Shown here one piece after another: positions 27,660 through 37,800 of a stretch of DNA of 64,000 nt (position 1 is its first letter; the number at the start of each line of letters is the position of its first letter). A program made the translations under genes and the position numbers. The DNA comes from Bacteroidota bacterium (GTDB lineage: Bacteria > Bacteroidota > Bacteroidia > Cytophagales > Cyclobacteriaceae). The notes below the pieces were generated by a model. That model worked only from the letters and a program-made list of their open reading frames with translations, was not told the origin of the DNA and did not search any database. The stretch spans positions 1 to 64,000 of the forward strand of contig JAFDYX010000029.1 of assembly GCA_018267215.1 (NCBI GenBank). Reading direction: 5' to 3'.

Positions 27660-28456
27660 TCGATGGCAGACGCGCCTGATGAAAAGCCTTTTAAGATACC
27701 GCGCTCAGAAGCTTTGATGAAATTTACAATTTCATCACGTTCGGCAGATGCGGGCAATTCGTTTTCTACCAGATCCAGTGCTTTCGAGTTGTTAAGTCCT
27801 TTCAAAAACACGTAACGGTAAATTTCCTGTATCTCTGAAATTTTATCTGATTCAAATCCTCGTCTGAGCAAACCAACGGTGTTAATACCTGCATAAGATA
27901 AAGGCTCGCGTGCGGCTTTAATGTAGGGCGGCACATCTTTTCGCACCAACGAGCCACCGCCAATGTATGCATGTGCACCCACTTGCGAAAATTGTTGCAC
28001 GGCACAAGCCCCGCCAAAAATGGTATAATCGCCAATGATGACATGGCCTGCCAACTGCACGGTGTTACCCAAAATACAGTTGTTGCCGATCATACAATCA
28101 TGACCGATGTGTGCATAAGCCATGATTAAACAATTAGAGCCGATTACTGTTTTATATTTATCTACAGTACCCCGGTTTAACGTTACGCATTCGCGGATGG
28201 TGGTGTTGTCGCCAATTTCCGCAGTAGTAATTTCTCCTACGAATTTTAAATCTTGAGGAATGCCCGAAATAACAGCACCCGGGAAAATCTTACAATTTTT
28301 TCCGATACGTGCGCCATCCATGATAACAGCATTGGGGCCAATCCAAGTACCATCACCGATCACTACATCTTTATAAACTGTAGCGAAGGGCTCAATGACA
28401 ACATTGTTGCCTATTTTAGCTTCCGTATGTACGTTGGCTAATGGATATTTACTCAT
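27656..28456 (-). CDS. lpxA: Acyl-ACP--UDP-N-acetylglucosamine O-acyltransferase
   Basis: 266 residues. Left-handed beta-helix hexapeptide repeats run from about 10 to 180 (IGDGTWIGPNAVIMDGARIG), with the catalytic histidine in MAYAHIGHDCMIGN. The C-terminal helical part begins near RRGFESDKISEIQEIY. It performs the first acylation of lipid A synthesis. The start overlaps lpxC/fabZ by four bases (ATGA), so LpxC, FabZ and LpxA are made from one message. Confidence 0.96.
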   Translation of the reverse strand: MSKYPLANVHTEAKIGNNVVIEPFATVYKDVVIGDGTWIGPNAVIMDGARIGKNCKIFPGAVISGIPQDLKFVGEITTAEIGDNTTIRECVTLNRGTVDKYKTVIGSNCLIMAYAHIGHDCMIGNNCILGNTVQLAGHVIIGDYTIFGGACAVQQFSQVGAHAYIGGGSLVRKDVPPYIKAAREPLSYAGINTVGLLRRGFESDKISEIQEIYRYVFLKGLNNSKALDLVENELPASAERDEIVNFIKASERGILKGFSSGASAIE

Positions 28457-29850
28457 AAATCTTTTCTAACAATGCTGGCGGTCATGCTTCCTTCGCATAC
28501 CAACGTGTTGCCCACGTAGGCACGCCCCGACATTTTTGCAATCCCTCTCCGGATGGGAGCGAGGAGGTCGCATTGAATTACCAGCGTATCGCCCGGTAAT
28601 ATCATTTTGCGGAAACGGAATTCATCTATACCTAAGAAATAAGTCCAATAGTTTTCAGGATCTGGAACGGTGTTCATTACCAAGATACCTCCGATCTGAG
28701 CCATGGATTCAATTTGTAAAACTCCGGGATAAACAGGGTTGCCGGGAAAATGACCTTGAAAAAAATTTTCATTCATCGTTACATTCTTCACACCGATCAC
28801 ACGCTCTTTATCCAAGTGGATGATCTTATCAATAAGCAAGAATGGATAGCGGTGGGGTAGCGTGGCGGCTACTTTGTTGATATCCATGACCGGGGGCAGC
28901 GAGGGATTGTACTTGGGCACACCCTTTTTGTCTGCTTCCTGCATGGATTTCTTTAATTTTTTGGCGAAGGCTACGTTGGCTGCGTGGCCGGGGCGGGCAG
29001 CCAATATCTGTGCCTTCAAAGGCCTTCCTGCCAACGATAAATCACCAATAATGTCTAACAGTTTATGGCGGGCCGGCTCATTGTTGTAGCGGAGTTCTAT
29101 ATTATTTAATATCCCTTCTTTTTTTACTTCTACTTTCGGTTTGTTCAACATCTTGGCGATGTTGTCTAACTCATGCGGCTCCACCACCCGGTCAACGATC
29201 ACGATGGCGTTGTTTAAGTCGCCTCCGCGGATCAGGTTGTTTTTGTAGAGCATCTCCAACTCGTGCAGAAAACAGAATGTGCGGCACGAGGCTATTTCTT
29301 TTTCAAATTGCTGAATACTGGTGATGGAGGCGTGCTGGCTTCCCAACACGGGCGAATTATAGTCAACCATCACGGTTACACGATAGTCGTCTAACGGCAG
29401 TGCGGCAATCTCAACATTGCGGGCAGCTTCGCGATAGAAGATAGAATCTTGTACTTCAAAAAAATCGCGCAAAGCATTTTGTTCTTCTTTGCCTACTTCT
29501 TTCAGGGCATTGACAAACTGAATGGAACTTCCGTCCATGATGGGGGCTTCCGGCCCATCGAGTTGAATCAGCACGTTATCAATTTCTAATCCCACTAAGG
29601 CTGCCAGCGTGTGTTCGATGGTGCTGACACGGGCACCGCTTTGTTCGATGGTCGTGCCTCTCGAAACATCTACTACACGGTCGCAGTCAGCGTCAATAAT
29701 AGGTGAACCCGGCAAATCTATCCGTTGGAATTTGATGCCATGATTCGGTTGCGCAGGCAGGAATGTCATGGTAGTCTGCACACCGGTATGGAGCCCCACT
29801 CCGGAAATAGTTACAGACTTTTGAATGGTTTGCTGCTTGTAATTGAGCAT
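28453..29850 (-). CDS. lpxC-fabZ: Bifunctional LpxC deacetylase / FabZ 3-hydroxyacyl-ACP dehydratase
   Basis: 465 residues. Residues 1-300 are LpxC: zinc ligands His80 (STIEHTLAALVG), His262 and Asp266 (RHKLLDIIGDLSLAGRP), and a general-base region near 290. Residues ~320-465 are FabZ: LPHRYPFLLIDKI, then His367 in FFQGHFPGNPVYPG and Glu381. The first half commits UDP-acyl-GlcNAc to lipid A, the second dehydrates hydroxyacyl-ACP for fatty acids, so one protein spans the branch point of both pathways. This fusion is known in Bacteroidota. First gene of the operon, with a near-perfect promoter. Confidence 0.97.
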   Translation of the reverse strand: MLNYKQQTIQKSVTISGVGLHTGVQTTMTFLPAQPNHGIKFQRIDLPGSPIIDADCDRVVDVSRGTTIEQSGARVSTIEHTLAALVGLEIDNVLIQLDGPEAPIMDGSSIQFVNALKEVGKEEQNALRDFFEVQDSIFYREAARNVEIAALPLDDYRVTVMVDYNSPVLGSQHASITSIQQFEKEIASCRTFCFLHELEMLYKNNLIRGGDLNNAIVIVDRVVEPHELDNIAKMLNKPKVEVKKEGILNNIELRYNNEPARHKLLDIIGDLSLAGRPLKAQILAARPGHAANVAFAKKLKKSMQEADKKGVPKYNPSLPPVMDINKVAATLPHRYPFLLIDKIIHLDKERVIGVKNVTMNENFFQGHFPGNPVYPGVLQIESMAQIGGILVMNTVPDPENYWTYFLGIDEFRFRKMILPGDTLVIQCDLLAPIRRGIAKMSGRAYVGNTLVCEGSMTASIVRKDL

Positions 29851-29866
29851 TTATTTGAAAAGTGCG

Positions 29867-29897
29867 CAAATTTAAGGCAATTAAACGATTATGCAAA
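29867..29897 (-). promoter_or_regulatory. Promoter of lpxC/fabZ operon (TTTG-N19-TAAATTTG)
   Basis: On the minus strand TTTG (29897-29894) is followed by 19 bases and TAAATTTG (29874-29867), a full consensus match, 16 bases before the ATG. Confidence 0.75.
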
Positions 29898-29983
29898 AAC
29901 GGCCGCAATCACACCGTTTGGGCATATATTTACTGCAACACCATCCTATCATTCACTTAGAGGCAACTATAACATGCAGTAAA

Positions 29984-30457
29984 ATGCAACACCACCACTA
30001 CAAAACCAAAATCAAATGGACAGGTAACAAAGGAGAAGGTACGACCTCTTATCGCGCCTATGGCCGAGAGTATAACATAACGATTGACCATAAGCCTGAA
30101 ATTTCAGGTTCGGCAGATCCGGCCTTTTGTGGCGACCAGACAAAGCATAATCCCGAAGACCTTTTTGTATCATCGCTGGCGGCATGCCACATGCTTTGGT
30201 ATTTGCACCTGTGTGCCGAAGCAGGGGTCGTGGTAATAGATTATCAGGATCATGCCACCGGAACCATGACCGAGGCGGCTGATGGCAGCGGACATTTTGA
30301 AGAAGTAACATTAAATCCCGTTGTAACGGTGGCAGATGAATCTATGCTGACTCGGGCTGCTGAACTGCACGGGCAGGCCAACAAATTTTGTTTTGTAGCC
30401 AACTCAGTAAATTTTCCTGTAAGGCACAACCCCACTATCATTATCCAACCTTCTTAA
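29984..30457 (+). CDS. OsmC family protein
   Basis: 157 residues from the ATG at 29984. A longer frame back to 29891 would overlap the lpxC promoter and adds unlikely residues. The OsmC fold is marked by HNPEDLFVSSLAACHMLWYLHLCAEAGV, where the first cysteine follows the AA pair as in Ohr/OsmC peroxidases. The second cysteine is in NKFCFVANSVNFPV. It probably reduces organic peroxides with thiols, or is one of the family members with unknown substrate. Confidence 0.88.
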   Translation: MQHHHYKTKIKWTGNKGEGTTSYRAYGREYNITIDHKPEISGSADPAFCGDQTKHNPEDLFVSSLAACHMLWYLHLCAEAGVVVIDYQDHATGTMTEAADGSGHFEEVTLNPVVTVADESMLTRAAELHGQANKFCFVANSVNFPVRHNPTIIIQPS

Positions 30458-30561
30458 CTCAATTTTTTTTGTATTGCACAACAGAAAAAAGCATTAGATC
30501 AGATAAGAAGGTCGCCAAATAGTTTTTAGATTTACCCAATCCATAGAAACCATTTCACGTC

Positions 30562-31266
30562 ATGTCAAATTATGTAGCTGAATTTTTTGGTACCCTGCTC
30601 TTGGTGCTTTTGGGAGATGGGGTAGTGGCCTCGGTGCTATTGAAAAAAACGAAATCGGAAAATGCCGGATGGCTTGCCATTACGATAGGCTGGGGTTTGG
30701 CAGTGATGTTGGCTATCTATGCAGTGGGGCGCATCAGCGGAGCACACCTGAACCCGGCACTTACGCTGGCGTTTGCTTTTAACGGAATTTTTCCGGCCGA
30801 TCAGGCGATGGGGTATATCCTCTCTCAGTTTGCGGGGGCATTTACAGGCGCGGTGTTGGTGTGGGTTCATTTCCTTCCACATTGGCGCGAAACACCGGAC
30901 GGACAAACAAAGCTGGCCGTGTTTTGCACCGCCCCGGCTATCCGTCATACACTCTCGAATTTGTTCAGCGAAATAATGGCCACGGCTGTGTTGACATTGG
31001 CACTACTTTTTATTGGCGCCAATAAGTTTGCAGAAGGGTTAAATCCTGTTATCGTGGGGACGCTGATCGTTTCTATCGGCCTGAGTTTAGGAGGCACTAC
31101 GGGTTTTGCTATGAACCCGGCCCGGGATTTAGGCCCTCGCTTTGCTCATTTTATTTTACCGATTCACGGAAAAGGAAATTCGGATTGGGGCTATGCGTGG
31201 ATACCTGTGGTAGGCCCCTTGTTGGGTGGACTGTTGGGGGCTTGGGTTTATCAAATTATATTTTGA
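30562..31266 (+). CDS. glpF: Glycerol uptake facilitator (aquaglyceroporin)
   Basis: 234 residues with six membrane helices. The two half-helix pore motifs are NPA at 64-66 (AHLNPALTLAF) and NPARD at 185-189; the arginine plus aspartate of the second is the glycerol-channel form rather than the water-only form. It lets glycerol diffuse into the cell. It starts the glpF-glpK-glpD operon. A near-consensus -7 element TAGATTTA lies at 30527-30534. Confidence 0.95.
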   Translation: MSNYVAEFFGTLLLVLLGDGVVASVLLKKTKSENAGWLAITIGWGLAVMLAIYAVGRISGAHLNPALTLAFAFNGIFPADQAMGYILSQFAGAFTGAVLVWVHFLPHWRETPDGQTKLAVFCTAPAIRHTLSNLFSEIMATAVLTLALLFIGANKFAEGLNPVIVGTLIVSIGLSLGGTTGFAMNPARDLGPRFAHFILPIHGKGNSDWGYAWIPVVGPLLGGLLGAWVYQIIF

Positions 31267-31293
31267 TTTGATCCTTCAACTTGAAAATATAAA

Positions 31294-32775
31294 ATGGAAA
31301 AATTTATCATAGCGTTAGATCAGGGTACCACCAGTTCGCGTGCGGTACTCTTTAATTCATCGGGAGTGATTCAGGCAATCGAGCAGATGGAGTTTCGCCA
31401 GATCTTTCCACAGCCGGGATGGGTTGAGCACGACCCTCACGAAATTTTTTCTACACAGTATGAAGTACTCACCCGGCTGATAGAAAAAAATAAAATAGAT
31501 GCTGCATCCATTACTGCACTCGGCATCACCAACCAACGCGAAACCACCGTACTGTGGAACAAAAAAACAGGTGAACCGGTTTACAACGCCATCGTATGGC
31601 AAGACAAACGCACGGCTTCTATTTGCGAAGCGATGAAGGCCAAAGGCCTTTCGGATTATGTGAAGCAACACACGGGCTTGGTGATAGATTCCTATTTCTC
31701 TGCCACCAAAATAAAATGGATATTAGATAGCGTGCCGCAGGCAAGAGAGCAGGCGAATAACGGTGAGCTGGCATTCGGCACGATTGATACCTGGCTGATG
31801 TGGAAACTAACCGAAGGTCAATCGCACGTAACCGATTATTCCAACGCCTCGCGCACGATGCTTTTCGATATTAAAAAATTGATGTGGGACGAGCGACTGT
31901 TGAATGAATTAGACATTCCTGTGTCCATCTTGCCTCTAGTTAAACCTTCCGCACATCATTTTGGTAATTGGAATTATAAAGGCATTAACATACCCATAGC
32001 CGGTGTGGCGGGCGACCAGCAGGCAGCTTTATTCGGGCAGGCCTGTTTTCTGCCGGGCGAAGCAAAGAACACCTACGGCACAGGCTGCTTTATGTTGATG
32101 AACACCGGAACGGATATTCAATATTCAAAAAACGGATTGATCACCACCATCGCTTGGGGACTGGATGGCAAAGTAGAGTATGCGCTGGAAGGAAGTGTGT
32201 TCATTGCCGGAGCCGCCATTCAATGGCTTCGCGACAGTTTGCATTTAATTGATCAATCAAAAGATTCGGAATATTTTGCAGCCAAAGCACTCGGCTCAAA
32301 CGAAGTGTATGTGGTGCCGGCCTTTGCCGGATTGGGCGCTCCGTATTGGGATATGTATGCACGTGGCGCTATTTTCGGTTTAACACGCGATACCGGCAAA
32401 GACCATATCATCAAGGCAACGTTGGAGTCGCTGGCCTACCAGACGAAAGATATTTTAAATGCCATGCAGGAAGATGCGGGCATGAAGTTGGCCGGTTTAA
32501 AAGTGGACGGAGGGGCGTGTGCCAACAATATGCTGATGCAATTTCAGGCCGACATTCTGGGCACAGAAGTGCAAAGGCCGAAAGTCATTGAGTCAACAGC
32601 TCAGGGTGCTGCCTATTTGGCCGGCATACAAACCGGCTTATGGAAGAAAGAAAATATTTTGAAGAACAGACAGATTGAAAAAACATTTTTGCCGAAGATG
32701 GATGATAGCCAACGCAAAAAATTATATGCCGGATGGCAGAAAGCCGTAGAGCGCACGAAAGGATGGGTTGATTAA
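31294..32775 (+). CDS. glpK: Glycerol kinase
   Basis: 493 residues, the family length. The ATP-binding start [15 protein letters not shown], substrate segment [14 protein letters not shown], and [15 protein letters not shown] are near-universal GlpK sequences; [11 protein letters not shown] and [20 protein letters not shown] mark the second half. It phosphorylates glycerol on C3, trapping it. It lies 27 bases after glpF. Confidence 0.97.
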   Translation: MEKFIIALDQGTTSSRAVLFNSSGVIQAIEQMEFRQIFPQPGWVEHDPHEIFSTQYEVLTRLIEKNKIDAASITALGITNQRETTVLWNKKTGEPVYNAIVWQDKRTASICEAMKAKGLSDYVKQHTGLVIDSYFSATKIKWILDSVPQAREQANNGELAFGTIDTWLMWKLTEGQSHVTDYSNASRTMLFDIKKLMWDERLLNELDIPVSILPLVKPSAHHFGNWNYKGINIPIAGVAGDQQAALFGQACFLPGEAKNTYGTGCFMLMNTGTDIQYSKNGLITTIAWGLDGKVEYALEGSVFIAGAAIQWLRDSLHLIDQSKDSEYFAAKALGSNEVYVVPAFAGLGAPYWDMYARGAIFGLTRDTGKDHIIKATLESLAYQTKDILNAMQEDAGMKLAGLKVDGGACANNMLMQFQADILGTEVQRPKVIESTAQGAAYLAGIQTGLWKKENILKNRQIEKTFLPKMDDSQRKKLYAGWQKAVERTKGWVD

Positions 32776-32828
32776 TTTCAAATTTTGAATGAGATAACTA
32801 CAAAAACAAATCCGCAAGAAGAATTGAA

Positions 32829-34484
32829 ATGAACCGCCCCACAAACATAGCCAGAATAAAATCAGAGCAGTTTGATCTGCTCATCATCGGGGGAGGCATC
32901 ACCGGAGCCGGCATAGCGCTGGATGCGGCATCGCGCGGATTGAAGACGGCTCTCATCGAACGGAAAGATTTTGCCTACGGCACCAGCAGCCGCTCTACTA
33001 AATTAATTCATGGCGGCTTGCGCTATCTGAAACAATTAGAGTTTGGTTTAGTGAAAGAAGTGGGCAGCGAGCGGGCTGTGGTACATAAACTGGCTCCTCA
33101 TCTGGTCATTCCGGAAAAAATGTTGTTGCCCCTCTATGAAAAAAGAGGGATGGGCAGCACACTTACATCCATCGGTCTAAAACTGTACGACTGGCTGGCA
33201 GGTGTGAAGGCCGATGACCAGCGTAAAATGCTGACACGCCAGCAAACACTGAAACAAGAACCATTATTGAACCCTTCTGATGTAAAGGGAGGAGCCATCT
33301 ATGCCGAGTACCGCACCGATGATGCACGCCTCACTATTGAAATTATGAAGGCGGCCAACTTTCAGGGGGCATCTGTTTGCAATTATTGCGAAGCTCAGGA
33401 TTTCATTTATCAGCATCAACACGTAGCAGGCGTAACGGCAGTAGATCATATTTCCGGAGAAATTTTTTTTATCAGAGCCAGTGTGGTAGTGAGTGCAGCA
33501 GGCCCATGGGTGGATTTACTACGCGAAAAAGATCACTCCAAGAAAGGCAAGCACCTGCACCTCACCAAAGGCGTGCACATTGTTGTACCCAAAGAAAAAC
33601 TACCTGTTACCCAATCTATTTATTTTGATGTGGGCGATGGCCGCATGATTTTTGCCATCCCCCGGGGGCGCATTACCTACATCGGCACAACAGACACCAA
33701 CTACAACGGAAACTTAGATGAGGTAACGATAGAAAACGCAGATGTTGAATATCTCATCAAAGCAGTGAACCAAACATTTAATCAAGTCAACTTAACTGTG
33801 GATGACATCGAGTCGGGATGGGCCGGCTTGCGCCCTTTGATTAATGAAGAAGGAAAGAGCGCCTCAGAGCTTTCGCGTAAAGACGAAATTTTTGAGTCGC
33901 CATCTGGGTTGATTTCTATAGCTGGAGGGAAGCTGACCGGTTATAGAAAGATGGCCGAGCGCGTAGTGGACTTGGTAATCAAAAAGCATTTCCATCATCA
34001 GAAACTTAAACCCTGCGCTACAGAGAATTTGTTGCTGGCCTCACCCGGTTTTAAAAATTATGATGAGGTAAAAAAATACATCGCGGTTACAGCAGAAAAA
34101 TTAAAACCGTTTCACCTCGAGCAAGAGGCGGCTTATCTGGTGAACAACTTTGGAAAGCAAGTGGATCAGATACTTTCTTATCTTAGTGAGTTTACCGATG
34201 AAGACCCAGCCGTCCGGTTGGCAAAGGCCGAGTTGAAATTTTGTTTAGAAAACGAAATGGTAATAAAGCCGGAAGATTTTTTCATTCGAAGAACAGGGTT
34301 GTTGTATTTCGATCTGCCTCGACTTAAAAAAGTGATAGAGCCATGCCTTTCATACCTCGAAAGCCAAAGAGGCACTGTTTTTTCTAATGAATTAGTTAGC
34401 CAAGTTGAATTCCGGGAACTAAGACGGCTCGGAGCCGGTACAGAAATACCTGCGCCTATGCAGGCCAACGGGGGTGTTCGGTAG
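32829..34484 (+). CDS. glpD: Aerobic glycerol-3-phosphate dehydrogenase (FAD)
   Basis: 551 residues. The FAD-binding Rossmann motif GGGITGAGIALDAASRG is near the N-terminus, followed by GTSSRSTKLIHGGLRYL typical for GlpD; the C-terminal domain with a DAO_C fold begins near 400. It oxidises glycerol-3-phosphate to dihydroxyacetone phosphate and passes electrons to quinone at the inner membrane. Third gene of the glycerol operon, 53 bases after glpK. Confidence 0.96.
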   Translation: MNRPTNIARIKSEQFDLLIIGGGITGAGIALDAASRGLKTALIERKDFAYGTSSRSTKLIHGGLRYLKQLEFGLVKEVGSERAVVHKLAPHLVIPEKMLLPLYEKRGMGSTLTSIGLKLYDWLAGVKADDQRKMLTRQQTLKQEPLLNPSDVKGGAIYAEYRTDDARLTIEIMKAANFQGASVCNYCEAQDFIYQHQHVAGVTAVDHISGEIFFIRASVVVSAAGPWVDLLREKDHSKKGKHLHLTKGVHIVVPKEKLPVTQSIYFDVGDGRMIFAIPRGRITYIGTTDTNYNGNLDEVTIENADVEYLIKAVNQTFNQVNLTVDDIESGWAGLRPLINEEGKSASELSRKDEIFESPSGLISIAGGKLTGYRKMAERVVDLVIKKHFHHQKLKPCATENLLLASPGFKNYDEVKKYIAVTAEKLKPFHLEQEAAYLVNNFGKQVDQILSYLSEFTDEDPAVRLAKAELKFCLENEMVIKPEDFFIRRTGLLYFDLPRLKKVIEPCLSYLESQRGTVFSNELVSQVEFRELRRLGAGTEIPAPMQANGGVR

Positions 34485-34890
34485 TTACGTTTTTGTATAT
34501 TAGGTTAAGGGTTAGGGTTTAAAATTTTTTTGTAACTCAATCCAAATAAAATAAACTAAAATGATTTTCAATCATTAAGAATATGAAAGGCAAGCAAATA
34601 TTCTTAGGAGAAGATTCGTCTTGGAAACAGGAACTGGTCTATGCAAGGCTGCAAAGTTTGCCTCTTGAAATTAGGGTATCACGAAGAGGCTGTCGTTAGT
34701 AAAATTTCTTCATTTCATATTTTTTATATTTAGGTAATCATTAGTTCATCTTAAAAAAGTGTTTCTAATGTATTCCTAATACAGATAATAACAAAGTAAA
34801 ATTTAAACAAAAAACTCCCGCAAACGTTTGCGGTTTCAATAGAAATGAACTACTGTTGCCGTTAACACTAACAAAAGTGTGAGGGTCTAC
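34485..34890. other. Intergenic region without a recognised gene
   Basis: 406 AT-rich bases between the ends of two converging operons. They hold a short telomere-like run (TTAGGTTAAGGGTTAGGG), a small palindrome ATGATT/AATCAT at 34561-34575, a 38-codon frame at 34583-34699 with no recognisable product, and the 16-bp palindrome at 34818-34833 listed separately. No RNA gene or insertion sequence is visible. Confidence 0.6.
34818..34833 (-). terminator. Perfect 16-bp palindrome, likely terminator of the SusCD operon
   Basis: CCGCAAACGTTTGCGG is a perfect palindrome located 58 bases past the FG-GAP gene stop. On the minus strand it is followed by GAG and six T residues, as in an intrinsic terminator. 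The core GCAAACGTTTGC also looks like a LacI/PurR-family operator, so a protein-binding role is an alternative. Confidence 0.5.
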
Positions 34891-37800
34891 TTATTTTAAC
34901 TGGGAGTTAATACGATAAGACAACAGCGGGCTATTACTTATGCCGAACAAAATCTTATCCTTGACTTGCACAGCGCTGCGCGTTTCTCCTTTTACATTTA
35001 ACCCTGATTGGTACTGAGGAGCGTATTTAAAACTTCCTTTACCATCGCCTAAGAGTACAACACCATAATTGCCTGTAAATTTTCCGGTTCTAACTCTAGT
35101 TTTTTCAAAGTTGCCTGTTAAGAGCAGGTCAGGTTTTGAGTCTGAGTTAAAGTCATTTACTACTATTGATGTGACGGGGGCGTACTGAGCTTGTAATGGC
35201 AATTCCATTTTTTGAAAGCCCTTCCCGGTATTTAGATAGCACACTGTTTCGAAGGTGGTGGCTGTTAATTTTTTGCAGTTTTTAAAATCATCTTTACCTA
35301 AAACATCAGAAATTCCAGCTTCCGAATAGGATTCATAATCAACAAACTTCTTTTTTATGGAAGGAACTTGCTCGGTAAGTTCATCTCTGTTTGCATAGGG
35401 GTATTCTTTATCCATAATGTAATAAGTTAACAATGGGTCGATGGCACCATTCTTGTCTATATCTGTATAATACAAGGAAACCGGGTGTTTAAGGGAAGGT
35501 TTCATTTGATTATTATTGCCAAAGTTCCCCACTATTAAATCAAGGTCACCATCTAAATCAATGTCAGACTCATAAATACAATTCCACCATCCTCTTGTGC
35601 TATCTTGGATATATGATTTTGTTGAGTTGATAAGTTTTCCATGCTGATTAATAAAAATTGAGATAGGTAGCCATTCGCCAACAACAAACAGGTCTGGTGT
35701 TTTATCGTGGTTGATGTCTATCCAACGTGCATCAGTGATCATACCAAACTCTTTTAATTCGGGTGCTACGCTTTCGGTTTCGATAGTAAAATGGCCAGTT
35801 CCATTATTCAATAGAATATAGCTTTGAGCGGGTATTGGATATTGCCTAGGGACTATTCTTCCGCCTACAAATAAATCTATATCGCCATCATTATCAATAT
35901 CAGCAGGCCGTACACAAGCTCCGTTAGATCGAATGTTGGGCAGAGCATCAGTAATTTTTTTGAAGTTTCCTTTTCCGTCATTTTCAAATAAACAATCATA
36001 ATAAGAATTCTTCTGATCGGGGATATACCCGCCTGTTGCCACATATAGGTCTAGGTCTCCGTCATTATCCTTATCAAAAAAAGCAGCGTTTGTGGTATTG
36101 ATAGACGAGTCATTAAAGCATGCTATTTTCGATCGGAGAAACTTGCCGTTAGCACTTTGAATAAAAAGGGCTGAAGGGTATCCCAAATTTCCACCAATAA
36201 ATATGTCCTCACGACCATCTCCATTAACATCACCCAGAGTTAAACAGGGGCCTACTGAAGAATAAATTCTAGGAAGAAGCACTTGTAATTTAAAATCAAC
36301 ATACTCATCTTCCCGATGAACATAATTGATGATGTCGGTAATTTCCTTAAACAAAGTAGGTGATTCTAAATTTTGAATGGGAGTTTTAGTATTACTTTGT
36401 TCAATACTAATCGTAATCGTTTGGTTAGGGGTAACATTAGTCATTTCAGAGATTTCTCCTGTTGGCCATTTTACGAGAACAGTATCAATCATCTTAATAT
36501 CGTTAAAACCAAATAGCAGATTAGGTTCAACGGAGGACTGAAACCCGCGTACAGGAAAAAGCTCACGAAATTGTTTTTTGTCCTTAGTAATACAAATCAC
36601 CTTAGCCCCAATACCATGAGAATTATTGGCAGATCCATGAAGTTTTATTTTAAGGAATGTATGGTTTTTTAATTCCGCCTGATTTTGATAGATGCCAGCA
36701 GGATCATCTATGTTGTTCATCACTAAATCTAAATCTCCATCGTTGTCGAGGTCAGCGTAGGCAGCGCCATTAGTTAAAGTCTTTTCTTCAAAGCCCCATT
36801 CTGTTATCTTATTTTCAAAAGTGGTACCATTTATATTTTTGAATATATAGTTGTGTAATTTATTCGAAGGCATTTTTTGCAACATCTCAGCATAATTTTT
36901 TTTTCCATTATTCCTCATGGATTTTATCTCTTGATCGGCCTTGTACTTTAGAAAGTCATTATTGGTAAAGTCGCGTTTATAACCATTTGTAACAAATAAA
37001 TCCTGAAGACCATCATTGTCGTAATCCCCAAACAATGCTGACCAGCTCCAATCGGTATTTGAAATACCAGCGAGTTGTCCAATCTCACTAAAAGTTCCGT
37101 TGCCATTATTGAGATGAAGCATGTTGCGCATAAACTGATAATAAAGCCCATTTTTTACAGAAGCTTGCAGTACATCATATTTATCGGGGCCAAATAATTG
37201 TTTTTGTCTTTTATTGTCTTCGGGCAGCATATCTAAAGTGAAGATATCGGTAAATCCATCATTGTTAATGTCGGCAATATCATTGCCCATCGAGAACTGA
37301 GATACTTGGCTGAGCATGTTGGCTGTTGCGTTAATAAACTTTTTACCATGATCATTTAAGTAAAGCCTATCGTTGTCCACGTAATCATTTGACACGTATA
37401 GATCGGGCCACCCATCATTATTGACATCTGATATGCTGATGCCTAGCCCGTAATTAGATGCACCACCGGCTATACCCAAAGAATCAGTTACTTCGCGAAA
37501 ATGGCCGTTATCGTTTTTTAGCATTCGATTACTAATGTAAGGAGAGCGCAGCCTGCTATTAATATTCGAAATATTAAATGAATTGGATATAGACAAAAGC
37601 GAATGGTTCAAAATGAAACAGTCGAGGTCTCCATCTAAATCGTAATCAAAAAACGCAGCTTGTGTGCTGTAAGAATCATCATCAAGCCCGTATTCTTTAG
37701 CGTGATTGGTAAAGGTTAAATCATGGTTGTTGATGAGTAGTGCATTTCTTCTATTTTCAGGGTTGCTGTCGGCCGACCGACATACATAAATATCGAGCCA

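Noticed and set aside
29891..29983. Longer start for the OsmC protein
   Set aside because: It overlaps the -33 element of the lpxC promoter and adds 31 residues not seen in OsmC proteins.
34499..34521. Telomere-like run TTAGGTTAAGGGTTAGGG
   Set aside because: Too short and imperfect to be a repeat array; probably chance in AT-rich DNA.
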